Shown: positions 8,531-16,040 of the stretch, in pieces
How the letters are laid out: each line of letters starts with the position of its first letter
Numbering within the stretch: the first letter of the stretch is position 1
DNA from: Thermocoleostomius sinensis A174
Lineage (GTDB): Bacteria; Cyanobacteriota; Cyanobacteriia; Elainellales; Elainellaceae
Assembly (NCBI RefSeq): GCF_026802175.1
Contig: NZ_CP113797.1
Location: forward strand, 5,185,026 to 5,249,025
Length of the DNA stretch: 64,000 nt
Direction: 5' to 3'
Notes under the pieces: model-generated
Seen by the model: only the letters and a program-made list of their open reading frames with translations
What the model was told of the DNA's origin: nothing
The model's database searches: none
Translations under genes and position numbers: made by a program

Positions 8531-8701
8531 TCTGCATTAATGCCAGGAATTGTAAGTCTTCTGCTCCTTGCCGCAGCTAACCTTCTATCAGCCCTGGCAA
8601 GGAGCCTGGACTCAGTATGATCCCTCCTGAAGTTCTTCAGCAGCGTATTGATGCCCACCTGGAAAGTATTGCCACGTATAAATAGCTGTGTTGCTGGTTA
8701 T

Positions 8702-9682
8702 TCACACTGGATAGGGCCCTTCCATAAATTTGTGCATATGATATCCCTTCGATCCCACAATACGCGCCAGTGGGCTGCGTGGATCAATCCCCGCTGTTAA
8801 ACCGTCGAGTAAGTATCGAAAGTCATATTTGGGTTTCCAGCCAAGGTCGTTTCTTGCCTTTTCATTGACATATACCCTCTCAATACTAGGAAACATCTTC
8901 CAGCCTTGCCGGTTGTATGCTTCCTTGTAGTGCGGAAATTTTCGCTGCACAACTAAAGGTGCATCAATTTGCAAGTCAAACAGGTCGTCCGGTGTAAAGG
9001 GAGTCGTCGCACTGATAATGTAGCGATCGAAGCCAATTGTGGGTGCCTTTTGAATTGCGAGTAAATGAGCACTCATAACATCTTCAATGTCTACACGGCG
9101 GTAGAGCAATTCATTTGCCTTAATGTTGCCATCTTCGTAAGCCTCGCGTGTCTCTTTGTGGTCATCCGCTTCTGGAAAAAAGCGCGAGGTTCGCAAGATC
9201 AGGCACGGCAAACCCTGATTCCGGTAGAAGAGTTCGCATAGGTTTTCCGCCGCTACCTTGGTCACCCCATAGATGTTTTTTGGAATGGGAACGACTTCCT
9301 CCGTAATCCATGCGGCAGGAGCATCAGCAGGTGGGATGAGGGCATCGCCGAAGGTACTGGTGGTGCTGGTAAAGACAAACGATCGCACACCAGCCAATAC
9401 CGCTTCTTCGAGCAGATTGAGTGTACCTGTGATGTTGGTGTCAACAAAGCGTTGCCGACTGTGAGTGGTGATATGGGGTTTATGCAGAGTTGGGGTGTGA
9501 AGGACTGCATCGATTCCTGTCATGCACCGTTTGACCCACTCTCGGTCAACGATCGAGCCAACGTGATGCGTGAAGTTGGAAGGCACAAGGTCAACCCCAA
9601 CCACTTCATGACTCGTCGGTTGCAGTGTCCGCACTAATGCTTCGCCTAAATGACCACTACTCCCTGTCACTAAAATCTTCAT
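8702..9682 (-). CDS. NAD-dependent epimerase/dehydratase (extended SDR)
   Basis: A 326-residue extended short-chain dehydrogenase. The N-terminal Rossmann loop is TGSSGHLG, the active-site Ser/Thr region is VFTSTTSTFG and the catalytic YGVTK gives the Tyr-x3-Lys pair. The C-terminal half binds a substrate that cannot be named from sequence, though nucleotide sugars are typical. The length fits the family. It stands alone, convergent with the araC-type gene and divergent from the ArsR operon across about 145 bp. A 171-bp gap on its downstream side (8531-8701) holds only a 22-codon open frame (8617-8685) that resembles nothing known. Confidence 0.85.
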   Translation of the reverse strand: MKILVTGSSGHLGEALVRTLQPTSHEVVGVDLVPSNFTHHVGSIVDREWVKRCMTGIDAVLHTPTLHKPHITTHSRQRFVDTNITGTLNLLEEAVLAGVRSFVFTSTTSTFGDALIPPADAPAAWITEEVVPIPKNIYGVTKVAAENLCELFYRNQGLPCLILRTSRFFPEADDHKETREAYEDGNIKANELLYRRVDIEDVMSAHLLAIQKAPTIGFDRYIISATTPFTPDDLFDLQIDAPLVVQRKFPHYKEAYNRQGWKMFPSIERVYVNEKARNDLGWKPKYDFRYLLDGLTAGIDPRSPLARIVGSKGYHMHKFMEGPYPV

Positions 9683-9799
9683 AACATTTAACTAGCCTAA
9701 ACTCCACCACTTTTGTCAGCCAGACAAATCCAGTTATGTGATCGTAGCCAAAACTTGCTCAAATTGCAGATTCACCTCGACTGGAATGTTGACTTGACA

Positions 9800-9817
9800 T
9801 GCAACCATTTAGTTGCA
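9800..9817. promoter_or_regulatory. ArsR-type operator
   Basis: TGCAAC-CATTTA-GTTGCA is a perfect 6+6 inverted repeat ending 10 bp before the ATG of the ArsR-type gene. Position and form are those of autoregulatory operators of ArsR repressors coupled to SRPBCC proteins. Confidence 0.65.
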
Positions 9818-9827
9818 TAATAGGGGT

Positions 9828-10157
9828 ATGGATGTCGTGTTTAAAGCCCTCTCCGATCCCAGTCGAAGACAATTGCTCGATCTGTTGTACACCCACAATG
9901 GACAAACCTTAGGAGAACTCTGTGAACACCTTGCCATGACGCGGCAGGCGGTTAGTAAACATCTTGCGGTGTTAGAGGCTGCCAATCTTGTTGTCACTTT
10001 GTGGCAGGGACGAGAAAAACTGCACTATCTCAATCCCGCTCCGATTCAAGAGATCTATGATCGCTGGCTCAGCAAGTACAATCGTCAACAACTTGATGCC
10101 TTGAGCCAACTCAAGCGCAACCTCGAACGAAATCCCCAGGAGACCGACCATGAGTAA
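9828..10157 (+). CDS. ArsR family winged-helix repressor
   Basis: About 109 residues. The winged helix begins MDVVFKALSDPSRRQLLDLL, the signature of ArsR repressors paired with SRPBCC/AHSA1 proteins. The recognition helix is MTRQAVSKHLAVLE. No metal-binding ELCVC motif is present: the equivalent segment is LGELCEHL, so this is a non-metal ArsR member. I chose the ATG at 9828; a TTG 15 bases upstream lies inside the operator palindrome. It overlaps the next gene by 8 bp, which implies translational coupling, and is probably autoregulated through the inverted repeat at 9800-9817. Confidence 0.9.
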   Translation: MDVVFKALSDPSRRQLLDLLYTHNGQTLGELCEHLAMTRQAVSKHLAVLEAANLVVTLWQGREKLHYLNPAPIQEIYDRWLSKYNRQQLDALSQLKRNLERNPQETDHE

Positions 10158-10566
10158 ACCGACCTTCCTCTATGTCACCTACATTGCCACCACGATTGAA
10201 CAACTCTGGGATGCAATCACCAGTGACTCCTTCACTCAGCAGTATTTGGGCGAGGAGCAACTTCAGTCGGATTGGCAAGCGGGGTCGCCTATTGAGCAAG
10301 TCAACTCAGAGGGTGAATTAGAACCTAAAGGGGAAGTGTTGCGATCGCGCCCCCCGCACGAACTTTGCTACACCTTCCAGTTTTTCGATCACACTCAGCC
10401 ATCCTGTGTTCGCTTCTTGCTAGAACCGTCTGGAACTCAAGTCAAACTCACCGTCGTTCATGATCGACTGGAGGTGCAAAGCTATCTCAACGTCAGCCGC
10501 AGGGGAACGATGTGCTTGTCTACTCTCAAGTACTTACTGGAACTCGAACTTGCGATTGCAGCTTAA
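10150..10566 (+). CDS. SRPBCC (AHSA1/START-like) domain protein
   Basis: A 138-residue protein of the AHSA1 (activator of Hsp90 ATPase homologue) branch of the SRPBCC superfamily, which builds a hydrophobic ligand cavity. Typical segments are YVTYIATTIEQLWDAIT at the start, GSPIEQVNSEGELEPKGEVL in the middle and LKYLLELE at the end. The usual GWP tract before the last helix is replaced by SRRGTMCLS, a small deviation. It overlaps the ArsR gene by 8 bp; such pairs are common and the SRPBCC protein may be the repressor's target. The ligand is unknown. Confidence 0.85.
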   Translation: MSKPTFLYVTYIATTIEQLWDAITSDSFTQQYLGEEQLQSDWQAGSPIEQVNSEGELEPKGEVLRSRPPHELCYTFQFFDHTQPSCVRFLLEPSGTQVKLTVVHDRLEVQSYLNVSRRGTMCLSTLKYLLELELAIAA

Positions 10567-10605
10567 ACAACGTTACTAATCCAACTCATTCAAGGAACTC
10601 CCATC

Positions 10606-11217
10606 ATGATTCCGACTGTGATTGAACAATCGGGTCGAGGCGATCGCGCCTTTGACATTTACTCTCGGTTACTGCGAGAGCGGATTATTTTTCTTGCAGA
10701 ACCCGTGATGCCCGAAATGGCAAACCGCATCGTGGCGCAACTGTTGTTTCTCGAAGCCGAAGACCCCGACAAAGATATCTACCTCTACATCAATTCTCCG
10801 GGTGGTTCTGTGAACGATGGGCTGGGGATCTATGACACGATGAACCACATCCGCCCTGATGTTTGCACAATTTGCTATGGCTTTGCCGCGAGTATGGGCA
10901 CGTTTTTGTTGGGGGCAGGTGCGAAAGGCAAACGCAGCAGTTTACCCAGTTCGCGGATTATGATTCACCAGCCTTCTGGAGGTGCACAGGGGCAAGCCGC
11001 CGATATCGAGATTCAAGCGAAGGAAATTCTCTATCTCAAAAACCAGATCAATCAGCGGATGGCAGACTATACCGGACAGTCGCTGGAGCAGATTGAGCGA
11101 GATACCGATCGTGATTTTTACATGTCGGCTCAAGAGGCAGTTGCCTACGGCTTGATTGACAAGGTAATCGAGCGCCCGATGCGCCCGATGCCCACTGAAC
11201 TGGTGGCAGCGAGGTAA
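10606..11217 (+). CDS. clpP: ATP-dependent Clp protease proteolytic subunit (ClpP paralogue)
   Basis: A 203-residue serine peptidase of family S14 that forms a tetradecameric chamber fed by Clp ATPases. The catalytic triad is present: Ser96 in GFAASMG, His121 in MIHQP and Asp170 in [10 protein letters not shown]. The YINSPGGSV oxyanion-loop segment is intact. Cyanobacteria carry several ClpP/ClpR paralogues; this one keeps all catalytic residues, so it is a ClpP and not a ClpR. It lies 39 bp after the SRPBCC gene on the same strand, so it is probably co-transcribed with the ArsR repressor, an unusual setting for a Clp subunit. The usual partner clpR is absent. Confidence 0.93.
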   Translation: MIPTVIEQSGRGDRAFDIYSRLLRERIIFLAEPVMPEMANRIVAQLLFLEAEDPDKDIYLYINSPGGSVNDGLGIYDTMNHIRPDVCTICYGFAASMGTFLLGAGAKGKRSSLPSSRIMIHQPSGGAQGQAADIEIQAKEILYLKNQINQRMADYTGQSLEQIERDTDRDFYMSAQEAVAYGLIDKVIERPMRPMPTELVAAR

Positions 11218-11227
11218 ATTGCGATTT

Positions 11228-11623
11228 TCACAGAGATCGATGCTGTGTGTTCTCACCTGGCGTAATGAATAAGAGGGAACTGGATGAGTGAACTTTGGCA
11301 GTATGCCAGATTCCGCGAGGTACTAATATGTAATCGCCTGGGGTATTCAGAGAAACCAAGTTTTCAATTCCATTTTGCTGCAAAACGAAATCAACCTGAC
11401 CAGAAAGAAGGCAAACAAACTCATCTCCGCTGGGGTGCATTTCCCAGCTATTCCAGTCCTGCTCGAAGGTATAGTGTGATATCAGCCGCTTGCCTTTGAA
11501 GTCACCAAACTGGGGTTCAAGATCTGCATAGAAGCGATCGCTCACTACAACAGGAATCGCGTCACCATTCTCTGCAAGTACAACAAAGGTAGAGTTGATT
11601 TGAGAAACCATTTCAGGATGCAT
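11228..11623 (-). CDS. cupin domain protein
   Basis: A 131-residue single-domain cupin. The first metal-binding motif appears as WEMHPSGDEFVCLLSG and the second as PGDYILVPRGIWHTA, placing His, Glu and a second His at usual cupin positions. This resembles the ChrR/anti-sigma type or small stress cupins, but there is no zinc-binding N-terminal domain. It is convergent with clpP, with only 10 bp between them. The start at 11623 is preceded by GGAGG-like bases. Substrate and role cannot be read from sequence. Confidence 0.8.
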   Translation of the reverse strand: MHPEMVSQINSTFVVLAENGDAIPVVVSDRFYADLEPQFGDFKGKRLISHYTFEQDWNSWEMHPSGDEFVCLLSGQVDFVLQQNGIENLVSLNTPGDYILVPRGIWHTAKVHSSSSLLFITPGENTQHRSL

Positions 11624-11934
11624 CTGCTTTTACCTCCGGGATAGTTCACGGTCATAAACTGATGCCACTGCCCATCATCATGATAATTGCGGCACTTCCA
11701 CAAACAATACAAAGTCCATCCAGCGATCGTATACATTCTATTCCTGTTACTTTCTCAATAGAGTGCTCCAATTCCATCACACTGTTCCGTTTTCTGACAA
11801 TGCGTTAGAAACTCGCTCTGCCTTGCGATATTGTTGAATTAGAGATTCACGTAGCAGTCCTGTGGTTTTTCAAACACATCCGGTGGAGCATCGGCACCCA
11901 TTAAAACGATGCCGCCTACAGTGAGGCAGATTGG
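11624..11934. other. 311-bp gap without a recognisable gene
   Basis: No frame here resembles a known family. Short minus-strand frames run upstream of the cupin, but they lack conserved motifs and a good ribosome site. The promoter of the cupin gene should be in the left part. Confidence 0.5.
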
Positions 11935-12375
11935 TCAAGTCGGCAACGACATTAGCATGTGATCGCACGTGTGATGATAAATGCGGTTCAGCCCAAACAG
12001 TATGTTGAGTAGCCGTTGCACAATGGCGCATTTGTTCTCGTATAGCATCGGAATCTCAAGGCGTTCGGTCAAGATGCGTTGACCATCAAACGGGCGAAAT
12101 TTCAGGTGCTTTTGAACCATTGCAACCGCAAGTTCTTCAGGATAGGTCGAAAGCTGAGTTTGCCACTGTCTAATCAGGTCTTCACCATAAAGAACCACTG
12201 CGTGTTGAAGATGAAATGCGATCGCTTGCTTCTCAAACACAAGCCCGTATTGCGAGACATCGTAACGCTCAACCACATCAATCACACTGTTGTCTATCAT
12301 CTCGCGTGTCCAATGCCCCGCTTCGACTTTCATGCCGTATAGGTTAAATGTACTACTTTGATCTGTCAAGGGCAA
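11935..12375 (-). pseudogene. nucleotidyltransferase-like (DUF4037-type) protein, 5' end lost
   Basis: The frame matches the C-terminal half of cyanobacterial nucleotidyltransferase-like proteins of the DUF4037 type. It has VEAGHWTREMIDNSVIDVVERY, then VVLYGEDLIRQWQ, then LNILFGLNRIYHHTCDHM, but the final KW of the family signature is changed. The N-terminal catalytic nucleotidyltransferase portion is missing, there is no ATG before the conserved part (only TTG at 12375), and a stop lies two codons upstream. The break faces IS copy 1, which starts 48 bp away and whose flanks lack matching target duplications, so an IS-adjacent deletion is likely. The family assignment is from memory of its pattern and is moderate. 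Confidence 0.5.
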
Positions 12376-12422
12376 TCTTCACTGTTCTGGTGAACTTTTG
12401 TAAGGTTTTGTTGATTGTCTAA

Positions 12423-13335
12423 GAGGGTGTTTGAAAAGATTTGAGGTGTCAAATTTATGCCAACCGCCTCACCATAATCCGAATCATGGCAAGGTAGATC
12501 AAGGTTTCTGATGTCTCTGGTAATAATTCATAGTCTCTGACCAACCGTCTGCATCCCATTAGCCAACCAAAAGTTCGTTCTACCACCCACCTCTTTTTGA
12601 GCAAGCTAAAGCCTTTGGTTTGCTCAGGTCGCAGTACAACTTGCACAATCCAACGACAAACATCCATCACCCACATCAGAAAAGGGGCGCCATCGAACCC
12701 GCCGTCTACCCAAATGGTGATTAAGCGTGAAACCTTTTTCTTCATCCGTTTGACTCGTTTGAGGACACGTTTGCCCCCTTCGCGTTCCCCCAGGTTTGCC
12801 GCACTCACAAACACCCGCAAAACCAGTCCTAACGTATCCACCGTTAAAAATCGTTTGCGTCCTGTAATCAGCTTGCCTCCATCAAAGCCAACTTGTTGAT
12901 GAACTCCTGCTGCACTCTTGATGCTTTGGCTATCGATGATCGCTTCTGATGGACTAGGATAGCGTTGCGCATCGATGCGAACCCACTGGTGCAACTGGTC
13001 ATGAATGGAAATCCAGGTGCCGTCCAATCGCCAGTTGCGGAAGTACGTGTACACCGTCTGCCAGGCTGGGAAATCACCAGGTAAAGAACGCCAACGACAG
13101 CCTTCAACCAGAACATAGAGCATGGCATTGAGCACCTCCCACAGGTCAACGCTGCGAGGACGACCACCTGGCTTTGCTGCTGGAATTAATTCACTCAAAA
13201 CCTCATATTGGGCGCGGGTTAGGTTACTGGGATATGCTTTACTCATCTGACTCACTCAGGGCTGTAGATATTTGCTATTCGCAGCCTACACTGAGTGAGC
13301 TTTTTTACGACCTTCCTGGCTTCTCAAACACCCTC
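12423..13335 (-). mobile_element. IS5-family insertion sequence, copy 1 (913 bp)
   Basis: A complete element with terminal inverted repeats GAGGGTGTTTGARAAG and one DDE transposase gene on the minus strand. It has the same length and ends as the copies at 21783, 25924 and 29025. The flanking triplets are TAA (12420-12422) and TTA (13336-13338), so unlike the other copies there is no matching TNA duplication. Genes on both sides are cut at their IS-facing 5' ends. Both points suggest rearrangement or deletion through this copy. Confidence 0.93.
12455..13255 (-). CDS. IS5 family transposase (copy 1)
   Basis: A 266-residue DDE transposase. The N-terminal part carries the DUF4096-type domain (LIPAAKPGGRPR, GCRWRSLPGDFPAWQTVY). 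The catalytic residues are Asp108 in IIDSQSIKSA, Asp184 in WVDGGFDG and Glu226 in WVVERTFGWL. The YREK-like final segment is RRLVRDYE. The gene is a single frame, so no programmed frameshift is needed. Its protein is identical to those of the other three copies in the window, which points to recent transposition and probable activity. Subgroup IS427/IS1031 is likely from the TNA target duplications seen at the other copies. Confidence 0.95.
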   Translation of the reverse strand: MSQMSKAYPSNLTRAQYEVLSELIPAAKPGGRPRSVDLWEVLNAMLYVLVEGCRWRSLPGDFPAWQTVYTYFRNWRLDGTWISIHDQLHQWVRIDAQRYPSPSEAIIDSQSIKSAAGVHQQVGFDGGKLITGRKRFLTVDTLGLVLRVFVSAANLGEREGGKRVLKRVKRMKKKVSRLITIWVDGGFDGAPFLMWVMDVCRWIVQVVLRPEQTKGFSLLKKRWVVERTFGWLMGCRRLVRDYELLPETSETLIYLAMIRIMVRRLA

Positions 13336-13343
13336 TTACACCT

Positions 13344-13709
13344 CACGGTCTAGACTATTCAGACAAACTTGTTGATTTAGCTCGACAACGCCTTCAATCG
13401 TCCAGCAATATTTATTGGGGGAACGCTTGGGACTGGACTCCCCCTCAGTACTTTGATTATGTGCGAACTGAACTCGATTATGTGCCGCGCAATTATCGAA
13501 AACCTTTTGTCGAAAGGCTATTGGCTGAGTTTGTCGCTCAAGAGGGGCGATTACTCATTTCTCAATATCGCAGTCGTCGTGATGATTTAACTCAAGGCTG
13601 GGTCAACCAAGAATTAGAAAGGCATGGGTTTCGAGTCGTTGAAACACATTCGGGGTATAACGGAGACGGCTTAGAATTATGTCGTGTGGCGGTTTTGCAA
13701 TCGAAATAG
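13344..13709 (+). pseudogene. class I SAM-dependent methyltransferase, 5' part deleted (integron cassette remnant)
   Basis: Reading from HGLDYSDKLVDLARQRL the frame follows the second half of a class I methyltransferase: the acidic LDYS loop that contacts SAM ribose, then NIYWGNAWDW and FDYVRTELDYVP (motif IV region), then LELCRVAVL at the end. The glycine-rich motif I and the start codon are absent, because the frame runs straight out of IS copy 1 eight bases upstream. A GTG at 13461 could start only a fragment. The stop at 13707-13709 lies at the first box of the first attC-type site, as in the other cassettes. The missing half is not on the other side of the IS. Confidence 0.75.
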
Positions 13710-13796
13710 CGATCACCCAGCTATGCACACCGACCGTTGAGAAGTTATCGGTTGGAGTTCAAGATTATCTGCGGCGGGTGATTGGGGCCGTTATGC
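13708..13796 (+). other. attC-type recombination site (attC0)
   Basis: The site ends with the R' box GTTATGC at 13790-13796. Its arms CACACCGACCG and GCGGCGGGTG closely match the site at 23192-23281 read on the other strand. The R'' box at the left is degenerate (AGCGATC). The R' box is the exact complement of the R'' box of the next site (GCATAAC at 15002). Confidence 0.8.
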
Positions 13797-13955
13797 CGCA
13801 AGTCCCCGACTGGGGTGTAATCTGAATCATATCTGTGATAGTTCAGAGTCAAGGTAGCGTGAAGTTGCTGATCTAAATTCACCTTGAGACTATTAATGGT
13901 GTAACTATAAATTGAAGAGTACAGACATGGTTAATAAAACTAGACTAAGTATTGT

Positions 13956-15029
13956 ATGCCTAGCTCATCAGGTAGAGATAAAGAAGTTAAGCTAATTCGT
14001 CAGGCTAACCGTGCTTCTGCAACTGCTCGTTTAATGCTAGGGAAATTTGATGATTGGCATGAGTTTTTGAAGGCTGACACTATCGATTTAGAAAACCTTC
14101 CACGTCGGAATTTAAAGTCAGGTAGTAAAGATGTAAAGCGTAGACTTTCGCGTGAAATCGAGGGGTTCTGTTCTAGAAACTTTCAAAACATGACTGAGCG
14201 AAAACTCGCTCAGTTGTACGAAGAGATAAAGGCGCATCGAGGTTTTGAGATACCTCTATTAGAATTTGAGAGTCAGTTTTCACCCTTGAATCCAAAGGTT
14301 CTAAAAGGCAGACCAAAGCATTTAACTGTTTGTATATCTTTGTGGGGATTACAATTCAAATTTCCAGAAGAAGAAATGGCAAAGGACTTAATTGAGGCAC
14401 TGAATATAGTTGTAGAGGCGGAAGCATCCCTCAAAGACTACAAGAGCAAGCATCATTCAGAGAATAAAGAAAATCGTATTCAAATTAGTAAATTAATTCG
14501 GCAAAAAAGTTTTGCTTCTCGGTCAGTTGTCATCAATTGTTTCAATCTGATTGAAGCTTACTTGAATGGATTAGCTTGGGACTACGTTCAAACTAACGGA
14601 ATAGAGCATCTATCCAATCGCAAGAAATCTCTTTTGGAAGACACGACACAAGTATCTACACGCGATAAACTCACGAAATATCCGATGACTATAACTGGCA
14701 ATCAACTTTGGGAAGAGCCGGATGATGATCTAGAGGCGTTCATCAGTACACTTAAGCCATTCCGTGATTCTCTGATGCATCCTTCCCCTTTTTCTGCTCC
14801 TGAAAGGCATGGTGGATACGATAAATTAAGCCTGTTCTACAGAGTTGATTATGATACGGGATTACTTACAGCTAAGCTTTTGGTAGATTTAGTCAAGCGT
14901 ATACAGAAGCATATTTATGGAGAGCGGTCAGTTTTGCCAGTCTGGATTGATGAATTAGATCAGGAAATTCAAAAATGCTGGGAATCACTTGAAAGCGAAC
15001 GGCATAACAACCCGGTTGGAGCGGACTGA
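13956..15029 (+). CDS. HEPN-like hypothetical protein, integron cassette cargo
   Basis: A 357-residue soluble protein with no clear family. The C-terminal third is helical and includes SVVINCFNLIEAYLNGLAWD followed by FRDSLMHPSP, giving an R-x4-H motif (Arg270, His275) like that of HEPN ribonucleases of toxin and defence systems. The N-terminal two thirds show a charged helical segment and a strand-rich part (LTVCISLWGLQFKFP). The last residues (NNPVGAD) are encoded by the start of its attC site, as often happens in cassettes. Codon use and A+T content differ from the surrounding chromosome. The HEPN assignment is an inference from one motif and the helix pattern. Confidence 0.7.
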   Translation: MPSSSGRDKEVKLIRQANRASATARLMLGKFDDWHEFLKADTIDLENLPRRNLKSGSKDVKRRLSREIEGFCSRNFQNMTERKLAQLYEEIKAHRGFEIPLLEFESQFSPLNPKVLKGRPKHLTVCISLWGLQFKFPEEEMAKDLIEALNIVVEAEASLKDYKSKHHSENKENRIQISKLIRQKSFASRSVVINCFNLIEAYLNGLAWDYVQTNGIEHLSNRKKSLLEDTTQVSTRDKLTKYPMTITGNQLWEEPDDDLEAFISTLKPFRDSLMHPSPFSAPERHGGYDKLSLFYRVDYDTGLLTAKLLVDLVKRIQKHIYGERSVLPVWIDELDQEIQKCWESLESERHNNPVGAD

Positions 15030-15087
15030 GGGAAGATCCCGGCAAGGATGCAAAAATCCAGGCAGCCGCTCAGCCGGAACGTTAGGC
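15002..15087 (+). other. attC-type recombination site (attC1)
   Basis: R'' is GCATAAC at 15002-15008 and R' is GTTAGGC at 15081-15087, 86 bp in all. The inner arms GGTTGGAGCGGACTG and CAGCCGCTCAGCC pair with one unpaired G on the left arm, the asymmetry that sets attC orientation. R'' complements the previous R', and R' complements the next R''. Confidence 0.93.
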
Positions 15088-15204
15088 TGCTTGAGTGGCT
15101 GGTGAGGGCAGTAGTTTGAGGCTACCTATAAAGGTTCAAGATTAAGTTGGTACGATCGGCAGGGGACGCTAAGATAAAACTTTGCAATCTGAAGGAGTGG
15201 TGAA

Positions 15205-15906
15205 ATGAAGATTCATTACCTACAGCACGTCCCTTTTGAAGGACTTGCCAGTATTGAATCGTGGGCAATCAGTCAAAATCACTCGTTGTCAGCCACCAGG
15301 TTCCATAGCAACGAGCCTTTGCCTTCAGTTAAGGATATTGATTGGCTGATCGTAATGGGTGGACCGATGAACATTTATGAGGATGACAAATACCCTTGGC
15401 TGACCGAAGAGAAACGGTTTATCGAACAAGCAATTAAGCAGAATAAAACGGTCATTGGTATTTGTCTTGGGTCGCAGTTAATTGCCAATGTTTTAGGTGC
15501 AAAGATTTATCAAGCTCAGCACAAAGAGATTGGCTGGTTTCCCATACAGATGACCGATATGGCTAAGGATTCTGCTGTCTTTAACTCGTTACCGCAGAGG
15601 TTGACCGTTTTTCATTGGCATGGTGATACGTTTGACCTGCCAGAAAGTGCGACTCGTCTAGCATACAGCGAGGGTTGCCAAAACCAGGCATTTGTCTACA
15701 ACCAAAAGGTATTAGGCTTACAGTTTCACCTTGAATCAACCAAGGACAGTGTGCAGCAAATCATTGAAAACTGTGCAGATGAGTTAGTTGAAGGCAGATA
15801 CATTCAGAAGCCAGAGGAGATGTTGTTAGGAGACGGTGATTTTGACACACTCAACAATGCAATGAGCAGAATCTTAAACAATCTATCGAGTGGAAGCGCA
15901 GCCTAA
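15205..15906 (+). CDS. class I glutamine amidotransferase-like protein, cassette cargo
   Basis: A 233-residue stand-alone GATase1 domain like those annotated as GMP synthase-type or gamma-glutamyl-hydrolysing amidotransferases. The nucleophile elbow is GICLGSQL with Cys87, and the His-Glu pair is LQFHLEST with His175 and Glu177, so the triad is complete. VMGGPMNIYEDDKYPWL near residues 50-66 is typical of this subfamily. The start has a GGAGTG site. The stop TAA is inside the R'' box of attC2 (GCCTAAC), a standard cassette arrangement. A 118-bp leader separates it from attC1 and probably carries its promoter. The acceptor substrate is unknown. Confidence 0.9.
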   Translation: MKIHYLQHVPFEGLASIESWAISQNHSLSATRFHSNEPLPSVKDIDWLIVMGGPMNIYEDDKYPWLTEEKRFIEQAIKQNKTVIGICLGSQLIANVLGAKIYQAQHKEIGWFPIQMTDMAKDSAVFNSLPQRLTVFHWHGDTFDLPESATRLAYSEGCQNQAFVYNQKVLGLQFHLESTKDSVQQIIENCADELVEGRYIQKPEEMLLGDGDFDTLNNAMSRILNNLSSGSAA

Positions 15907-15987
15907 CAATTCTGTTGGAGCGGACTGATAAAGTTGGTCGGTGTTGTTGCAAAGGTTATCGGCAGCCGCTCAACAGACCCGTTAGGT
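15901..15987 (+). other. attC-type recombination site (attC2)
   Basis: R'' is GCCTAAC at 15901-15907 and R' is GTTAGGT at 15981-15987. The arms CTGTTGGAGCGGACTG and CAGCCGCTCAACAG pair with one extra G on the left arm. R'' is the exact complement of R' of attC1, and R' of R'' of attC3. Confidence 0.95.
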
Positions 15988-16040
15988 GTACTGGGGAGCG
16001 GTTCTGTGGTATTCATTCATAACTGCTACTAAATGACCGC

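Noticed and set aside
8617-8685. 22-codon frame after the araC-type gene
   Set aside because: Too short to judge and resembles nothing; possibly a gene remnant.
12597-12899. 100-codon frames antisense to the transposase, repeated in all IS copies
   Set aside because: They are repeated only because the IS is repeated. No known IS5-family element codes for such a protein.
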